Made by a program: the position numbers and the translations under genes | Shown: one piece after another, positions 46,985 to 59,121 of the stretch | Layout of the letters: each line of letters begins with the position of its first letter | Position numbering within the stretch: the first letter of the stretch is position 1 | Origin: Aquatica leii | Lineage: Eukaryota > Arthropoda > Insecta > Coleoptera > Lampyridae | Direction: 5' to 3' | Assembly (NCBI GenBank): GCA_035610365.1 | Contig: CM069432.1 | Span: forward strand, 224,276,532 to 224,340,531 | DNA length: 64,000 nucleotides | The notes under the pieces: model-generated | Seen by the model: only the letters and a program-made list of their open reading frames with translations | The model's database searches: none | What the model was told of the DNA's origin: nothing

Positions 46985-48118
46985 TACATTATATACAATA
47001 CATATTATGTACAAAACAGTGCAAATTTGATGCACCTATGTACGTACATTGTTCGTTTAAGTACTTACATACGTACTTAAAAGTACATAAAATACATACA
47101 TAGTACGTATTTGTACTATATGGGGGTGTTGACCTTTCTTTGGGCTAGAGATGTTCACAAACATGCGTAACTCACACATCTATTAAGACTGCAATTTTAT
47201 TCCTTTTTTAAATAAAAAACTGTTTTTTAGATTTTTTTAAATTCTACATTTATTCAGTGTAATCAACGTCAAAATTATATTAATAAACTACTTACGCTAG
47301 TGTTGTTTTTAAAAAAGCTCATAGATATTCAAAATTAAAAATTTCATTTTGTATATTAAAAGATTTTATTTAGTCATAAACCAATTAATAATAATTTAAG
47401 AAACGACGCTGAGGTCATTATAAATGCAGGACCTTTAACCTCTGAAAATAATGAATCGTGAATAAACTTGATATATAAAGTGTCACAAACCGACCCATAC
47501 CCTTTGATAATTGCAATTTACTTACCTTCCCAATACATATATATTTCAGTAAATAAACTAACAATGCAAGAGCATTTATGGTATTTCGACATTTACTAAG
47601 TTTGTATTAAGAGATTATTGTTCTTACATTATATGTATCCTCTGAGCTCATTGTATCGAACTTATGAACTATATTCTATATGAGTGTTTCTTATGAAGTT
47701 GTTACTAACAAATTGTATCAATTTATACGAAAAAAAAAGGATAAAAATTTATAAAATATTATATGACTAAATATTTTACTGTAAAAGTTAAACATAAAAA
47801 AATATATATATATAAATATATGTACCTGCGCTGTGTTTGTAACTTATGTAGTCTGCATATTAAGTGACAAAGTTGATGTACTTTGTATCTAAATATGAAC
47901 CCCAGGTGTTATAAACGTTACTTCCATTTATATAAAGTAACATATTAAATTAACCAAAACAAAACGCTTAGTGTTATTTTATATAAATGGAAAACAATAA
48001 ATGTTACTAAGATATAAGGTATATATATGCATAATAATATCGATTTCGTTTAAGTTCCTATAATTTATTAAATAATTTAAAACAAAATCTGTATACAAAC
48101 GTAACAAAAAAAAATGTA
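46985..48118. other. AT-rich spacer with GTAC-rich palindromes
   Basis: From about 46985 to 47130 short palindromic words GTACGTAC, TACATAC and AAGTACTT recur densely. The remainder to the CLPB 3' end is AT-rich with a short TA run near 47800. No gene seen. Confidence 0.5.
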
Positions 48119-48124
48119 TTTATT
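48119..48124 (-). terminator. candidate CLPB poly(A) signal
   Basis: AATAAA on the minus strand 15 bp after the CLPB stop codon. Plausible for a very short 3' untranslated region, but the hexamer is common in this AT-rich DNA. Confidence 0.35.
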
Positions 48125-48138
48125 ATTTTAAATATATT

Positions 48139-51097
48139 TTAACCAAAAAATGAAGTTGTTTTAATGTGAGTTTGGAATTCGTCAATATCTACAAAATCTT
48201 TTACGCCTTTGTGTTTCACTTGCAGTTTGACATGTTTGACATCACTCATGTCTGGCCAACTTACTGATACCATTATGGTGCTACCAATATCGAGCAAACC
48301 ACGCTCATGTGCAGCTGCTATTTGATTAACTACTCGACGTTCTACTTCGTACTTAATAGATCTTGCTCCATAATTCACGTCATAACCATCGGCTAACGCC
48401 GATTCAACACCTCTATCCCATTTAAGATCTATTTTATGCTTTTCGTTTGCCTACAATATATTATTCAAACTAAATGATGTTACTGTAATATAATTGATAT
48501 AATTTGTGTTTTCTAAATTATATGAATGCACTGAAATGGTGTATGAAAAAGTAAATACGTTACATACTCTTTTAGCCCACACTTTAAGTTCCTTATTAAC
48601 CAATTCCAACAATTCGTTTCGTGAAAAAGGCAGGAAATAAATAATTTCATTAATTCTACCTAAGAACTCGTCTCTTTTAAAATGTCTTTTCAAGATAGGT
48701 TTTACTACTTCGTCTTTAAATTTGCGAGATATTGTTATATCTTCAACATCTTCTTCATCTATAGAAAACATTTTAGCCATAATCTAATTTCAGAGGACGT
48801 TTACCTAATTTATTTTGCAATCTATTTGCGCGAACATTTTCTATTTCTTGTCGAAGCTCAATAGCATGTCTCGCAATTTCGTCGCTGGCTAAATTAGACG
48901 TCATAATAAAAATGGCGTCTTTACATTCAATAGTTTTTCCCTTTCCGTCAGTTAAACGACCCTCGTCAAATAACTGAAGAAGCACCGTTAAAACATCAGG
49001 ATGTGCTTTATCGACCTCGTCGAAAAGAACAACAGCCGCAGGACACGCTTTTAAACGTTTAGTCAATTGACCACCATCATCATGTCCGATATATCCGGGG
49101 GGTGCGCCAATTAATTTCGCTACCTGAAATTTCATCATTATATAATCTTTAAAAACTATAAAATTTAATACTTCATGTTTTTCTTGGTACTCAGACATAT
49201 CTAGACGTATAAAAGCTGTAGCTTTATCTTTATGAATGTAGGAAGCAATTTGTTTTGCCAATTCGGTTTTGCCTATACCCGAAGACCCAAGAAAAAGAAA
49301 TACTAATGGATGATCTTCATCTACCCAACCATTTTCTTTACGGCGTATACCTACATACCTGTGATAAAATACAAAAATGAAAATAGGTACAACTTACACC
49401 CGGCTGCAGTTCTAATTGCACTCTCTTGGCCAACAATATACTGTTTTAATCTTTCTTCTAAAGGAAATCTCCGACGTTCCTCTAATTCTTTTTCTTTTAA
49501 CTGTTCTTCAAACTAAATGAAGAAACGTTATACAACCTTATTGGAAAGTAAGTTTCAGCTAACTACCTTTTCTCCAACCTCCTTTAACAGCGTTTCTATC
49601 TCACTATTTTGTTTAGCGTATTGTATAGGGCGATGACCCGCATCATTTTCTACAATAGGGTTTGCTCCATTATCTAATAGTAGTTTTACAATTTCAACGT
49701 TATCGACTAATACTGCATAATGTAAAGCGGTGAATCCAAGGTATGTAGCTTTGTTATTTAATCTCATACAAAATTCTTCGTCTCTTACCATTAGTACTAA
49801 AATTGATTATAACTTTTGCAAACAATAGTCCAACATTATACTTTATAACTATTAAATTAGAATAACTGTGATTAAACACTATGTTTTAAAGTTATGTGCA
49901 ACTTTTCTCTAAATAGAATTAACGAACCTTGTAGTAGTTAAACTGTTGTACCAAATTCAAAGAAAAGATAATGAATAAATAGCAGTGGTTTAAAAACACG
50001 CTCAGATTCTTCTAAACATACAAAGCAGCTGACAAAAGGATGTTCTAGATCAGAGGCAAGTGAACAAATCCAATACAGATTGGAAGCAGCTTATTCATAA
50101 AAATATGCTTAACAAAAATTTAAAATTTCGCAAACTTTGAAAAAGGTGGATTATTGATACAAAAAACAAATAAAACCATTAAAAAAAAGGAACCTTCCAT
50201 CAAAATAGTGATATATCCCAAACCATGTCAACACTGTTAAAATAATTTCTTATTAGTGTATGTGTCCATTGTTTCGACAATTTTGCAAGCCACGACTATT
50301 TATGTAAAATTAACTGGATACTGGCATACTTCTTTTTCACTGTTTCAATTTCTGTTACCAAATATCTGATTTTGTACTTTCTCTTTGAAAACAAAAATGA
50401 AAAACATTTTAAATGTGAAATCATATAAAAATAAAAGAACTGTCAACCTATTTATACAGAATACACACTACTATAATAAATTAGTTTGAAATATAAAGCT
50501 ACTTGCAACTAAAACTTATTACTATTTATACAAATTACTTTCTATTCACCTTCAAGCGTATGCAATCCCTTATTATGTGCCGTTCGATTAGCATTAACAT
50601 ATTCATCGGCTAAGTTTGGATCTGCACCAGAATTTATTAATGCTTTACAAACCTCTGTTCTGTTATTAACAGCAGCCACCATTAATGGAGTCCATCCTAA
50701 ATAATGCCTGATATTTACGTTAATCTTGAATGATTCTATCATTCTGTTAGTACATCAGTATTACTATTAATTATATACCAACACACTATGTAATGTCATA
50801 CTTCACGATATCTGCGTCTAAACCATACTGGACCGCACGAAAAAACTTTTTCTCTTCCTGACTATTTAATCTTTCACAATGGACAACCCCTAAAGTAAAT
50901 GGGAAAAATAAAGAGTAAAAACTTGTGTTCCAATAATGATTCCCTTTTCGTCTATTATCAGAATTGTGGTAGTTAAAAAAGTTCGCAAAACACAGTTCAA
51001 AGTTGGGGTGGTTAGAAATTGCACTGGTCAAAAATGAAAGTTTGTAAACATTTTCTAAATTTCGAAATAACTTCACTTTATGAAATACTCGGAACAT
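48139..51097 (-). CDS. CLPB: mitochondrial AAA+ disaggregase CLPB (SKD3) with ankyrin repeats
   Basis: Complete gene. Exons from high to low: 51097-50802, 50743-50550, 49796-49567, 49512-49398, 49350-49172, 49123-48805, 48758-48568, 48450-48139. All junctions are GT..AG and the phases add up to 612 codons with the stop. The start, [12 protein letters not shown], is basic and hydrophobic like a mitochondrial presequence, with a hydrophobic stretch near [12 protein letters not shown]. Ankyrin repeats follow ([16 protein letters not shown]..; [20 protein letters not shown]). The AAA+ module has Walker A GSSGIGKT (300-307), pore loop GYIG (348-351), Walker B VVLFDE (369-374), the IFIMTSN sensor (to 415), and YGARSIK near the end as sensor 2. 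CLPB keeps intermembrane-space proteins soluble. Fewer ankyrin repeats are visible than in the vertebrate protein. Confidence 0.95.
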
Positions 51098-51839
51098 TTT
51101 TAAAGCACTAAATAAACAATAAATTTCAATACCTATCGAACTAAACTTTTTAAATATTTTGAAATTATCTTTGGTTAATGTACATTTCAGTGACTTTTTG
51201 TTTAGGGTAATGTAATTTCTTCCTAAAAAAACAAAATCGTATTAGTGTGGTTCACGTACCTGCAATAATATGTATACACTCTGTCAACGTTGGAATTTTA
51301 ATGTTAGTAGATGTAGATCATATGAGCAAGAAATAAAAAATGTATATGTATAGGTATACAAAAAACAATTATTTATTTTAAAGGATACAGTTGTATTTTT
51401 TTGGTTTTTTTTGAACTGTAGTAAATAAGATTTTGTATACACGGTGGGGTAACTATTTCGTTGCCCACCGTGGTATCTCGGCAAGTATAACAGATAGAGA
51501 GTCGGTTACATTACAAGAAAATTGAGTGTGTTCTTAATTTTATTTCATTACTTTGCAGTTGCTATTGAAACTATTCATTAAACATTAAAATATAGTTTTT
51601 CAGTTTAGGGTATTGTAGGAACGAAGGTAGAAAACGTTTCTTGACAAAAAAATTTAGAACACAATACTTGTCATAAATACCTACATGTTATCGCATTTTT
51701 GCCATTACAGGATACGCTCATTTCACACGCTAGGTGCCAAAATTTTAAATAGCTCTCAAACAAAGTAAATGTTTGTAGAAAATAATATGTTCTTTATAAA
51801 TATATAAATAAAAGTATCTGTACATATAAAATATTGTAT
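51098..51839. other. upstream region of CLPB
   Basis: AT-rich. I see no clear core promoter motif and no coding frame. The 66-codon minus frame at 51284-51484 has chance-like composition. Confidence 0.4.
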
Positions 51840-52085
51840 CTATTTTTTCCTGACGTACCTTTAATGGGTCATGAACGGTATATTTAATGAGCCAGTAAAG
51901 TTGCCATTGCATCCCCAGAATGTTTTATTAATGGCGCGATACAATAGGGTGATTAACGGCCGGATGGACACCGGAGAGAGTTGTGCCAATAATAGCTAAC
52001 GATGATATGGCCCAATAAGTACTTGCCGGCCAAACGTCGCATTGCCAGTACTAGCAAAAACGACCATTTATTTCATTAAATGTGT
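51840..52085. other. GC-balanced, CG-containing island, possible conserved noncoding element
   Basis: About 245 bp with much higher GC than its surroundings and no long open frame. It contains homeodomain-like ATTAA and TTAATGG words interspersed with GGCCGG (GGTGATTAACGGCCGGATGG). It is not repeated elsewhere in the window. It could be an enhancer-like element or the relic of a mobile element. Confidence 0.3.
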
Positions 52086-52490
52086 ATCGTACTCAAGAAG
52101 ATTTTAAACTCAAACCAAAGCTATCAACTACGACAGTTTTAGTTTAGAAAATTTATTACAGAAGTGTACAGGATAACTCAAAAAAATTATTTTGTCAAAT
52201 TGGGTTTGGTTATAAAAAGTTATAATGAAAGGAAATTGTTCTTTGCTGATGTCGATATTCAACAAAGAGAAATATGATTCTCTATGAGTGAATAATGATG
52301 AAGACGTTTGTTTGACGTTTTTACATATGTTTTTTTAGACAACTTTACAAGTTTTCCATAATTTTGTTCTACAAGTTAAAAAAATGTAGTATTTGTTTTG
52401 TTTAAAAAAATATTTTTTGCTTATTGAAATTTCAAACATTAAAAACGTACAAATGTGATAGTTTAACTAAGCATAATTTACAAGCAATCC

Positions 52491-52575
52491 GCCGTGCTGT
52501 AGTGTCCAAAGGTCTTCCACATAGGTCTCCCATTACACCGATAGCCCTGGTTCAAGTCCCGTAGCTGCCACTTTT
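52491..52575 (+). repeat. tRNA-derived SINE or tRNA pseudogene
   Basis: Contains a perfect polymerase III B box (GGTTCAAGTCC at about 52549) in a T-arm-like context, CCCTGGTTCAAGTCCCG, and ends with a TTTT terminator-like run. Upstream, TGTAGTGTCCAAAGGTC is a weak A box. The acceptor ends do not pair, so I do not call a tRNA. The ACACCGATAG segment matches ACACCGACAA in the tRNA-like sequence near 46.9 kb. Confidence 0.5.
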
Positions 52576-54280
52576 AAAAGACTTGTAAAACAACCACCGC
52601 CGCTTTATTTAAAAACGAAGTCATCAATGTTCAACGGTATTCTCTAAAAAATACAACAAATGACATTCAAAAACCAAAATTTTATTTATTTATTTAAAAA
52701 AACATCATTTTATTTTACTTTCCAAAATTGTTTTTTATTCAACATACCAACGCGACACTCTCCCAACGAATCGTTAAGACATTTATTAAACGAATAAAAT
52801 TCGTTTTGTTGTACGCGGACATTTTACGTTCCTATATTCGTTATAAAACATTTTTGTGCCCATATACGCCAAAATTTAAAACGTAATTCATTGTTTTTGA
52901 AAAAACAAACTTGTAACATTTAAAAAACGGATTTGTTTTACTAGGGAATTATGTTTAGAATATATGATAAAATATTTTGATATAGTATAAGTTCGTGTAA
53001 AATATATATTTTTTATATATTTTTATATAGTAAGTGTTTTTCGTATTTTTTCTTAAAAACAAAGATAAAACTGTAGTTGTCAAATCATAACACATATACT
53101 TGACTTGCAAAACGCAGGATAGCAATTTTGATGAAAAATCTTTCATGTTGAATTTATTGGTTGTTTCCAGCAACTTCAGATACCGTATGAATTAGATTCT
53201 CTTTTAACAACTACAATCAGGGCATTCCTGTTAAGTTTTTGTGTAAAAAAGTGGTTTTTGTAGTGTGATGATCTAATATTCTCACCCAAACTTTAAATTT
53301 TTGCCAATATTGGGTTCTCGTTCTGCGGATTGTCAATAACCCATACTCTTTAAATTTGCACGTTTCATTCATTATACACTATTGTATATTAATATAGTAT
53401 ATTATATGTATTAGGTTCGGTTAAAAATTACGAATTTCGTATTTATAAAGACTAGCTATAAGAGTGGTCAGAATTTTTCAGATTTGGATATATATAATTC
53501 TTCTGTTTAGATTATAAAGCGTCTTTCGGCGTAGCCTGCGTCGTAATGGAACACCTAGACATTCTAAGTCCTAGTTTTTTTTGTGAGCTAAAGCAAGGAA
53601 TTGAGCTTAGTCAAGGTGCAAAAGTCTGGGTGTTCGCTTTACCTTAAATTAAATTAATGTGTTTCAACTACTGTTTACATTAAAATTTGTGTAAAACAGC
53701 GCAGTAAAAAAATTATTATAGGTATGCGCAAATACTACAAAGCTATTGACTGTGGTCAGCTTCTAATAAGGTAAAGGTTAAAAGTTAGATAACTTATTTT
53801 GCACTGACCCTACTGCCATACAATACCACTAAATCTATATGAACTTATAAAGGTATTCGCTCTAAATTGCGCTACATTTACGCAAACATAGTGGATACTA
53901 AACTACGCGGATGGAAGCTAATTGGTGTTTATTCCGCAGTGGCGAACAGCAAAAGGCTAGAATAGAACTACTTCTTTTATCAACAATATGTATCACCTTC
54001 TCGCACTTCACGCGTGGTGTGTTTTAATTCTTTAGAATATAATCTAATCCGCAATCTTTTTGCTCTAGGGGTTTGCGGGCAAATATTACTCCTCTTATTA
54101 TTTATATAATAGAAATTACAAGGCAAAGTGAATTTATTGTACTCAAATCAATTAGAAACATTAATTAACAAACAAAAATAAAAATTAAATCTATATCATG
54201 CACTTTTAACTAAATTGTTCTACTATAATTATCAAAATGACTGTAACAACGTACGTATAATAAAAGTCCAACTTTTACTT
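52576..54280. other. spacer without a supported gene
   Basis: AT-rich background with a slightly richer patch at 53510-53650 (GCGTCTTTCGGCGTAGCCTG). No domain or repeat recognised. Confidence 0.4.
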
Positions 54281-54600
54281 GTGTTGATCGCTTTAGGTGT
54301 ACTTGTCACACACCAATTTGTTACAAGCTTTTATGGTTTTACGAACCTGCACGGCCAACTCACAATAGTCGGTGAGAGGGTAGGTTCACAAAAAAGTATA
54401 TAAAAGGTGTTCCAGGGCGCCAGAGCTTATCCCAAAGTGATTCTCTATCTTGCTCAGGACAGAACGGTATAAACTTGTAACACTATGTTAGGTTCGTAAT
54501 TCCTGTACTCAGTTGTTCGAGTAGTTAAAAGTAATTAGTTGGTAACGATAGTCACAGGAGACAGGTATGTTGTCATAAAAGAATAACTAACCACAATAAC
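54280..54600 (+). promoter_or_regulatory. TATA-containing, LTR-like patch
   Basis: GTATATAAAAGGTGTTCCAG at about 54396 is a strong TATA box, followed by a GC-rich GGGCGCCAGAGC stretch. The sequence from here to about 55630 is less AT-rich than its surroundings but carries no recognisable protein. This is how a decayed LTR with its internal region can look. The 62- and 84-codon frames at 54215-54403 and 55370-55624 match nothing I know. Confidence 0.25.
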
Positions 54601-56673
54601 AACTTTAATGTAGCATCGCTGAGGATTATCACAGACTATAAGACTTCTCGTTACAGAAATGCCAGTAGTATAGGCAACACACCGTACATAAGTAGACTAC
54701 AGTAAAAATTATATAGCGAAGAATAGTTTGTAGTAAATATCGTTTACATAATTAGTAATAAGGCATTACTGACAATAAAACAATGACAATAAGTATGGCA
54801 TTAACATTAAATTATCACCATAATTAAGGGTAGGACACAGCATACGTAGTATAAGCAAATTTACTAACTAAATAGTTCTACAATTACGGTAAGCAGTACG
54901 AAATTATGATTAGCGAAAGTTTCGTGAGTAACCTCGTTGACGACGAAAGAAAAGATATAAAAACACTTACCACAAATACAGGAATTCCCAATGTGCGACG
55001 AAAGTACTTTCCTCGACACGTACCCTGTAAATAATTTGAATCGCAAATCGTGTCAACCTAATATCTCACGAAATCCAAATCTACAAAATCATTACTTAGA
55101 TTTTAAAGTATACACATAACACAACCCGAAAATCGGATGCTGTTATACCCCTTTTCTATGATTTATGCAGGTATCTGCCGCCTGAGTAGAATCTCGACAG
55201 TTCTTAGTTAACTTCGGTACATTCAGTTTTTGCCATATGTCGTATGCCTCAGAGAATATTTGTTTGACGAGATGGTTATTCGAAATGGATTCCTCATTAA
55301 CAATTAGCAATTATGAACGAAGTACTCGCACGTGGCGGGACGGCCGGTGACGACGCAAACGAATTATAAGTGTTATACACTTATAGATTGGTCCCCATGA
55401 CGGTGGATAAGTTTAGAAAATGTTCACTCGTCAATTCGCCGGCCATTTTATGTAGTTTTCAAATTGAAGAACTCGTCGTAAAAAAAATGGCCCTTGAAAG
55501 TCAATTCATCGTAGTACGCACAATAAGTTTAGCGTCACGCATACCGTTGAATGTAGATGATCCAATTACGCGGATTGGGTTACATAATTTATTTCAAACG
55601 AGTTTATTAAAACCAAAGCTTTGAAAAACCCTCACTTATGGTATGTTCGCCGGCACTAATTATATATTTATTGGTGTGCACTAAACTTTATTAAGTTTAC
55701 TTAACAAAGTGGCATCGAAGGTATTACCGCAGTACTTCTCGTGTTGGCCCCCACCGCCAATTTCTTATTTTTGTTGTTCAGTCTATGATGGCCCGCACCG
55801 CTTCCTTATTTTTTTTCGTCCAGCCTCTGACAGATGCAAACCACAGACTTGTAAAACTAACTAGACTATTTTGACATGTTAAAGGTTACGATAGATATAA
55901 CAAAAAAGGCATTACAATTATAAGAAATTTATTGCCCACGCCAAAATGAGACTGTATGTTTTGTTTACCCTGTGTAAAGTACTTATTCTAAACTTCTTTC
56001 TTCTACTATTTGCAATTCCAATTAGAAACTTAATAAACCACAATTCCAACAAATGATAAATATAATTACGTTTCAACGAAAACTTTATTTAAAATATGTA
56101 TTAAATTGAAATCGCGATACGCAAGTTGTTGTGAACCAGAGGAATGGCGAGATACAAAGTTTTTGCTTCAAATAATATATTGTTATCATTTTTTATCTTC
56201 CATAATCTAAGCTTCAATGTCAACAACATTATATTTGATAAAAAGTAAAAGGAAATGGAAATTGGTACATCGCTTTTTTTTAAGTATTTGAAAAATTAAA
56301 GCTTAAAAAAATTTAATCCATGACTAAAGCGTAAGTAATAGCTTTCAAATTTATTTAAAATTATATACAAATTTTAACTCTAATTCTTTAAAAAATATAT
56401 TTGAGAAATGGTTTTTAAGCACCTTGTATAGACTAGATATTTATTTTTCCGTTGGTGGATTACCAACCACTAGTAAATTTTCAATTTTGAAGTTTTAAGG
56501 AAGGTCATGATACCTAACCTTAAAGTTATAGATATAAATTTTTTAAACCATTAAGTATTAGAACATATTGTGAAATAAGAATATTTAATTTTAGTGGTTA
56601 TATTATATTGTACTGATTAGGTTAAAAACTTTAAAAATTGTGTATATTGCTGGCAACTTAGCTCTTTAATAAA
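54601..56673. other. unassigned sequence upstream of ASCC3
   Basis: More balanced composition until about 55630, then AT-rich. Includes the tandem duplication at 55746-55832. No gene supported. Confidence 0.4.
55746..55832. repeat. tandem duplication of about 44 bp
   Basis: Two diverged copies: GGCCCCCACCGCCAATTTCT (from 55746) and GGCCCGCACCGCTTCCTTAT (from 55790), each followed by T-rich sequence and then CAGTCTATGA or CAGCCTCTGA. Confidence 0.6.
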
Positions 56674-59121
56674 ATGTATAAACATCATAAATTTAGAGAT
56701 CTTATTGCTACGGCTAAAGAAATGAATTACCACACTATTCATGCAACTAATACTGAAGAGGAAAAAATGAAGTTAGTACACTTATCAGTTAACCCGCTTA
56801 TCTACTCTTAGTTTCATATTTGTGTTTTTATTTTAATAAAGAAACGTTCTTATTCTAATTAATGTTTTCACTTTAATTTAGGTACATTCTAAATGTGATG
56901 AAGGTGGCATTTGAACAGGAAAATAATAGAATTGCACTAGAAGTGCATAGAACCCTCTTTAACAGCTTGAAAAAGTATTATGACAGTGATAATCATAAAA
57001 TTAGTAGTAATAGTTTACTTGAGTTTCTTAGTAAAAACAAAGACACAGAATTTATCTCTCAAGATGCAATTAAAAAATGTTTTCCAGGTGTACCACACAC
57101 CACAGCAGCAAACTTGTTACAGGTGCATATACAAATTATTTTATTAGTAAATCGATTGTAACTGGTGTATTTTAGTTATTTCAGTATTTAATGAAGGAGT
57201 TACCCAGTTTGTTCAAGGATCTGCTTTTCAAATCAGCATGTAGCGAAGAACACAGTTCAGAGTTACTCCCTATAAAAGAATATACAATTCCTAGTCACTT
57301 TTATGACTCGATAAAAAAAAGAAAAGCAAAACCTAACTTGAATACCTTACGAAACGGGAAAGAATTAGTGAAAAAGGACTCGAGTACTTGGTTAAAGGAA
57401 TGCTATACTCAGTATAAAGATTTAATGCCTGGGTTAACTTGTGAAGAATTTTTAAATTCTGTTCAACAATTACTTGCATCTAAAAAGACTGACGATGAAC
57501 TGCAAAATGATTTGATAGAAATGTTAGGGTTTGACTTGTTTGAGCTAGTAGCTGATTTACTTCATCATAGAAATGCTTTTCAAGGGGTATCCAGTAGTCA
57601 AATTACTGAAGGTAAGATATTTTATTTTTTAGTTATAATAGCTAGAAAAATGTGCACTTTAATTAAATAAATATTATTATTATTCCGAATTTATTTTAAA
57701 TTTAAAATAATCTAAGTATCTACTACACTTTAATATAAAAGGTACTGGTACAATTGAGCGTATTTGTTAACTTCATCATGAATGTTACCTTAGTGTTCTG
57801 GATTTTATATTTATATATTTCAGGAACTGCTACGTTAAACGACAATGCTGATATTTCTTCTAAAATACAAAAACTGGAGAATTTAGTCATGAGAGTGCTA
57901 GAAAGTGCTACGGTGCCAAGTAGCTTAAATGATACTAAACAAATGTGAGTATTTTTATAAATTTATATTATTTAATGACGACTTTAATATTTAAAGCGTA
58001 AGGTTTTCAAACAAAATCCAGAAGTCTTTGCCAAATATATACGATGAACACTTAGATGTAGCTACTAAAAGTAAGTGAGTAATTAAAATTTAAATTTTAT
58101 TGTGCAATTTGACTTTAGTGCAGATATGTGGCAAGGTAGCAAATGTACCCTACGATGCAATATTAAAGACACACGAAGTTTATGAGGAAATTACCATACC
58201 AGCAAGAAAAAATACTATTCCTCCCGAGCAGTTAACTAAAATATCTGTTGATTCGTTGGACTTAATAGGAAAAATGGTTTTTAAAGACATTAAACATTTT
58301 AATCACATTCAATCGAAGGTTTTTAACGTTGCATACAATACTAACGAAAACATGCTTGTATGTGCACCAACTGGTGCTGGTAAAACTAATATCGCGTTAA
58401 TGGCGATTGTTAATCAAGCAAAAAAATATATTGAAGACAACATTATACATCTTGAAAAGTTCAAAGTAAAATTTTTCACTGGAGTAAAACGAAAAGACTA
58501 ATTTGAGCTGTTTTAGATTGTATACATTTGTCCTATGAAGGCACTGGCAGCAGAAATGGTAAATAATTTTAGCAAAAAACTGGCTTGTTTAGGTATTAAA
58601 GTGAGGGAGTTGACTGGAGACATGCAACTATCAAGAAAAGAAATTATAGAAACACAGATGCTAGTAACAACTCCCGAAAAGTGGGATGTTATAAGTCGCA
58701 AAGGGACAGGTTATTTTGTAATCTAGTTTTTACAGCAAAAATATACCTAATCATTATAGCTGATGCCGAATTGACAAGTTTAGTAAAATTGTTGATTATA
58801 GATGAAGTGCATTTATTAAACACCGATAGAGGTCCGGTTATTGAGGCTCTTGTTGCTAGAACATTGCGTCAAGTCATTACTTCTCAAATCATGATTCGAA
58901 TTATTGGTTTGTCTGCTACATTACCAAGTTATATGGACGTGGCACAATTTTTAAGAGTCAATCCGGAAATAGGTCTATTTTATTTCGATAACCGTTTTAG
59001 AACTGTACCATTGGTGCAAACCTTTATTGGAATTAAACCTAAAAAAGCTGGACAATACCAAACTGATTTAGATGAAACATGTTTTGAAAAGGTTATTGAT
59101 TTTTTAAGGAATAATCATCAG
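56674..59121 (+). CDS. ASCC3: ASCC3, Ski2-like helicase of the ASC-1 complex (5' part)
   Basis: Exons 56674-56771, 56882-57122, 57185-57611, 57824-57944, 57997-58070, 58119-58465, 58517-58709 and 58760-59121, all with AG/GT borders and agreeing phases, give 621 codons. The first about 320 residues are the helical amino-terminal region. The first RecA fold carries FNHIQSKVF (Q-like motif, 381-389), motif [10 protein letters not shown] (402-410), Ia PMKALAAEM, Ib TTPEKWD, motif II DEVH (515-518) and motif III SATLP (552-556). [13 protein letters not shown] and [20 protein letters not shown] are characteristic of ASCC3. The protein unwinds DNA for alkylation repair with ALKBH3 and splits stalled ribosomes. 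The exon ends CAG|GTAAGT; the remaining exons, with the second helicase cassette, are not in the window. The start is the first ATG in frame and gives a shorter amino end than I would expect for vertebrates. Confidence 0.95.

Noticed and set aside
46985..47130. GTACGTAC-rich stretch as a CRISPR-like or origin-like array
   Set aside because: The words are short palindromes without regular spacing or unique spacers, and this is animal nuclear DNA.
49124..49171. Extra 16 codons between CLPB exons 5 and 6, open in frame
   Set aside because: The stretch has GTATTA..TTTCAG borders, and removing it restores the HEVAKLIG sequence expected for CLPB, so it is a 48-bp intron without a stop.
52491..52575. 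Functional tRNA gene
   Set aside because: The B box is perfect, but the acceptor arms do not pair and no convincing anticodon stem forms.
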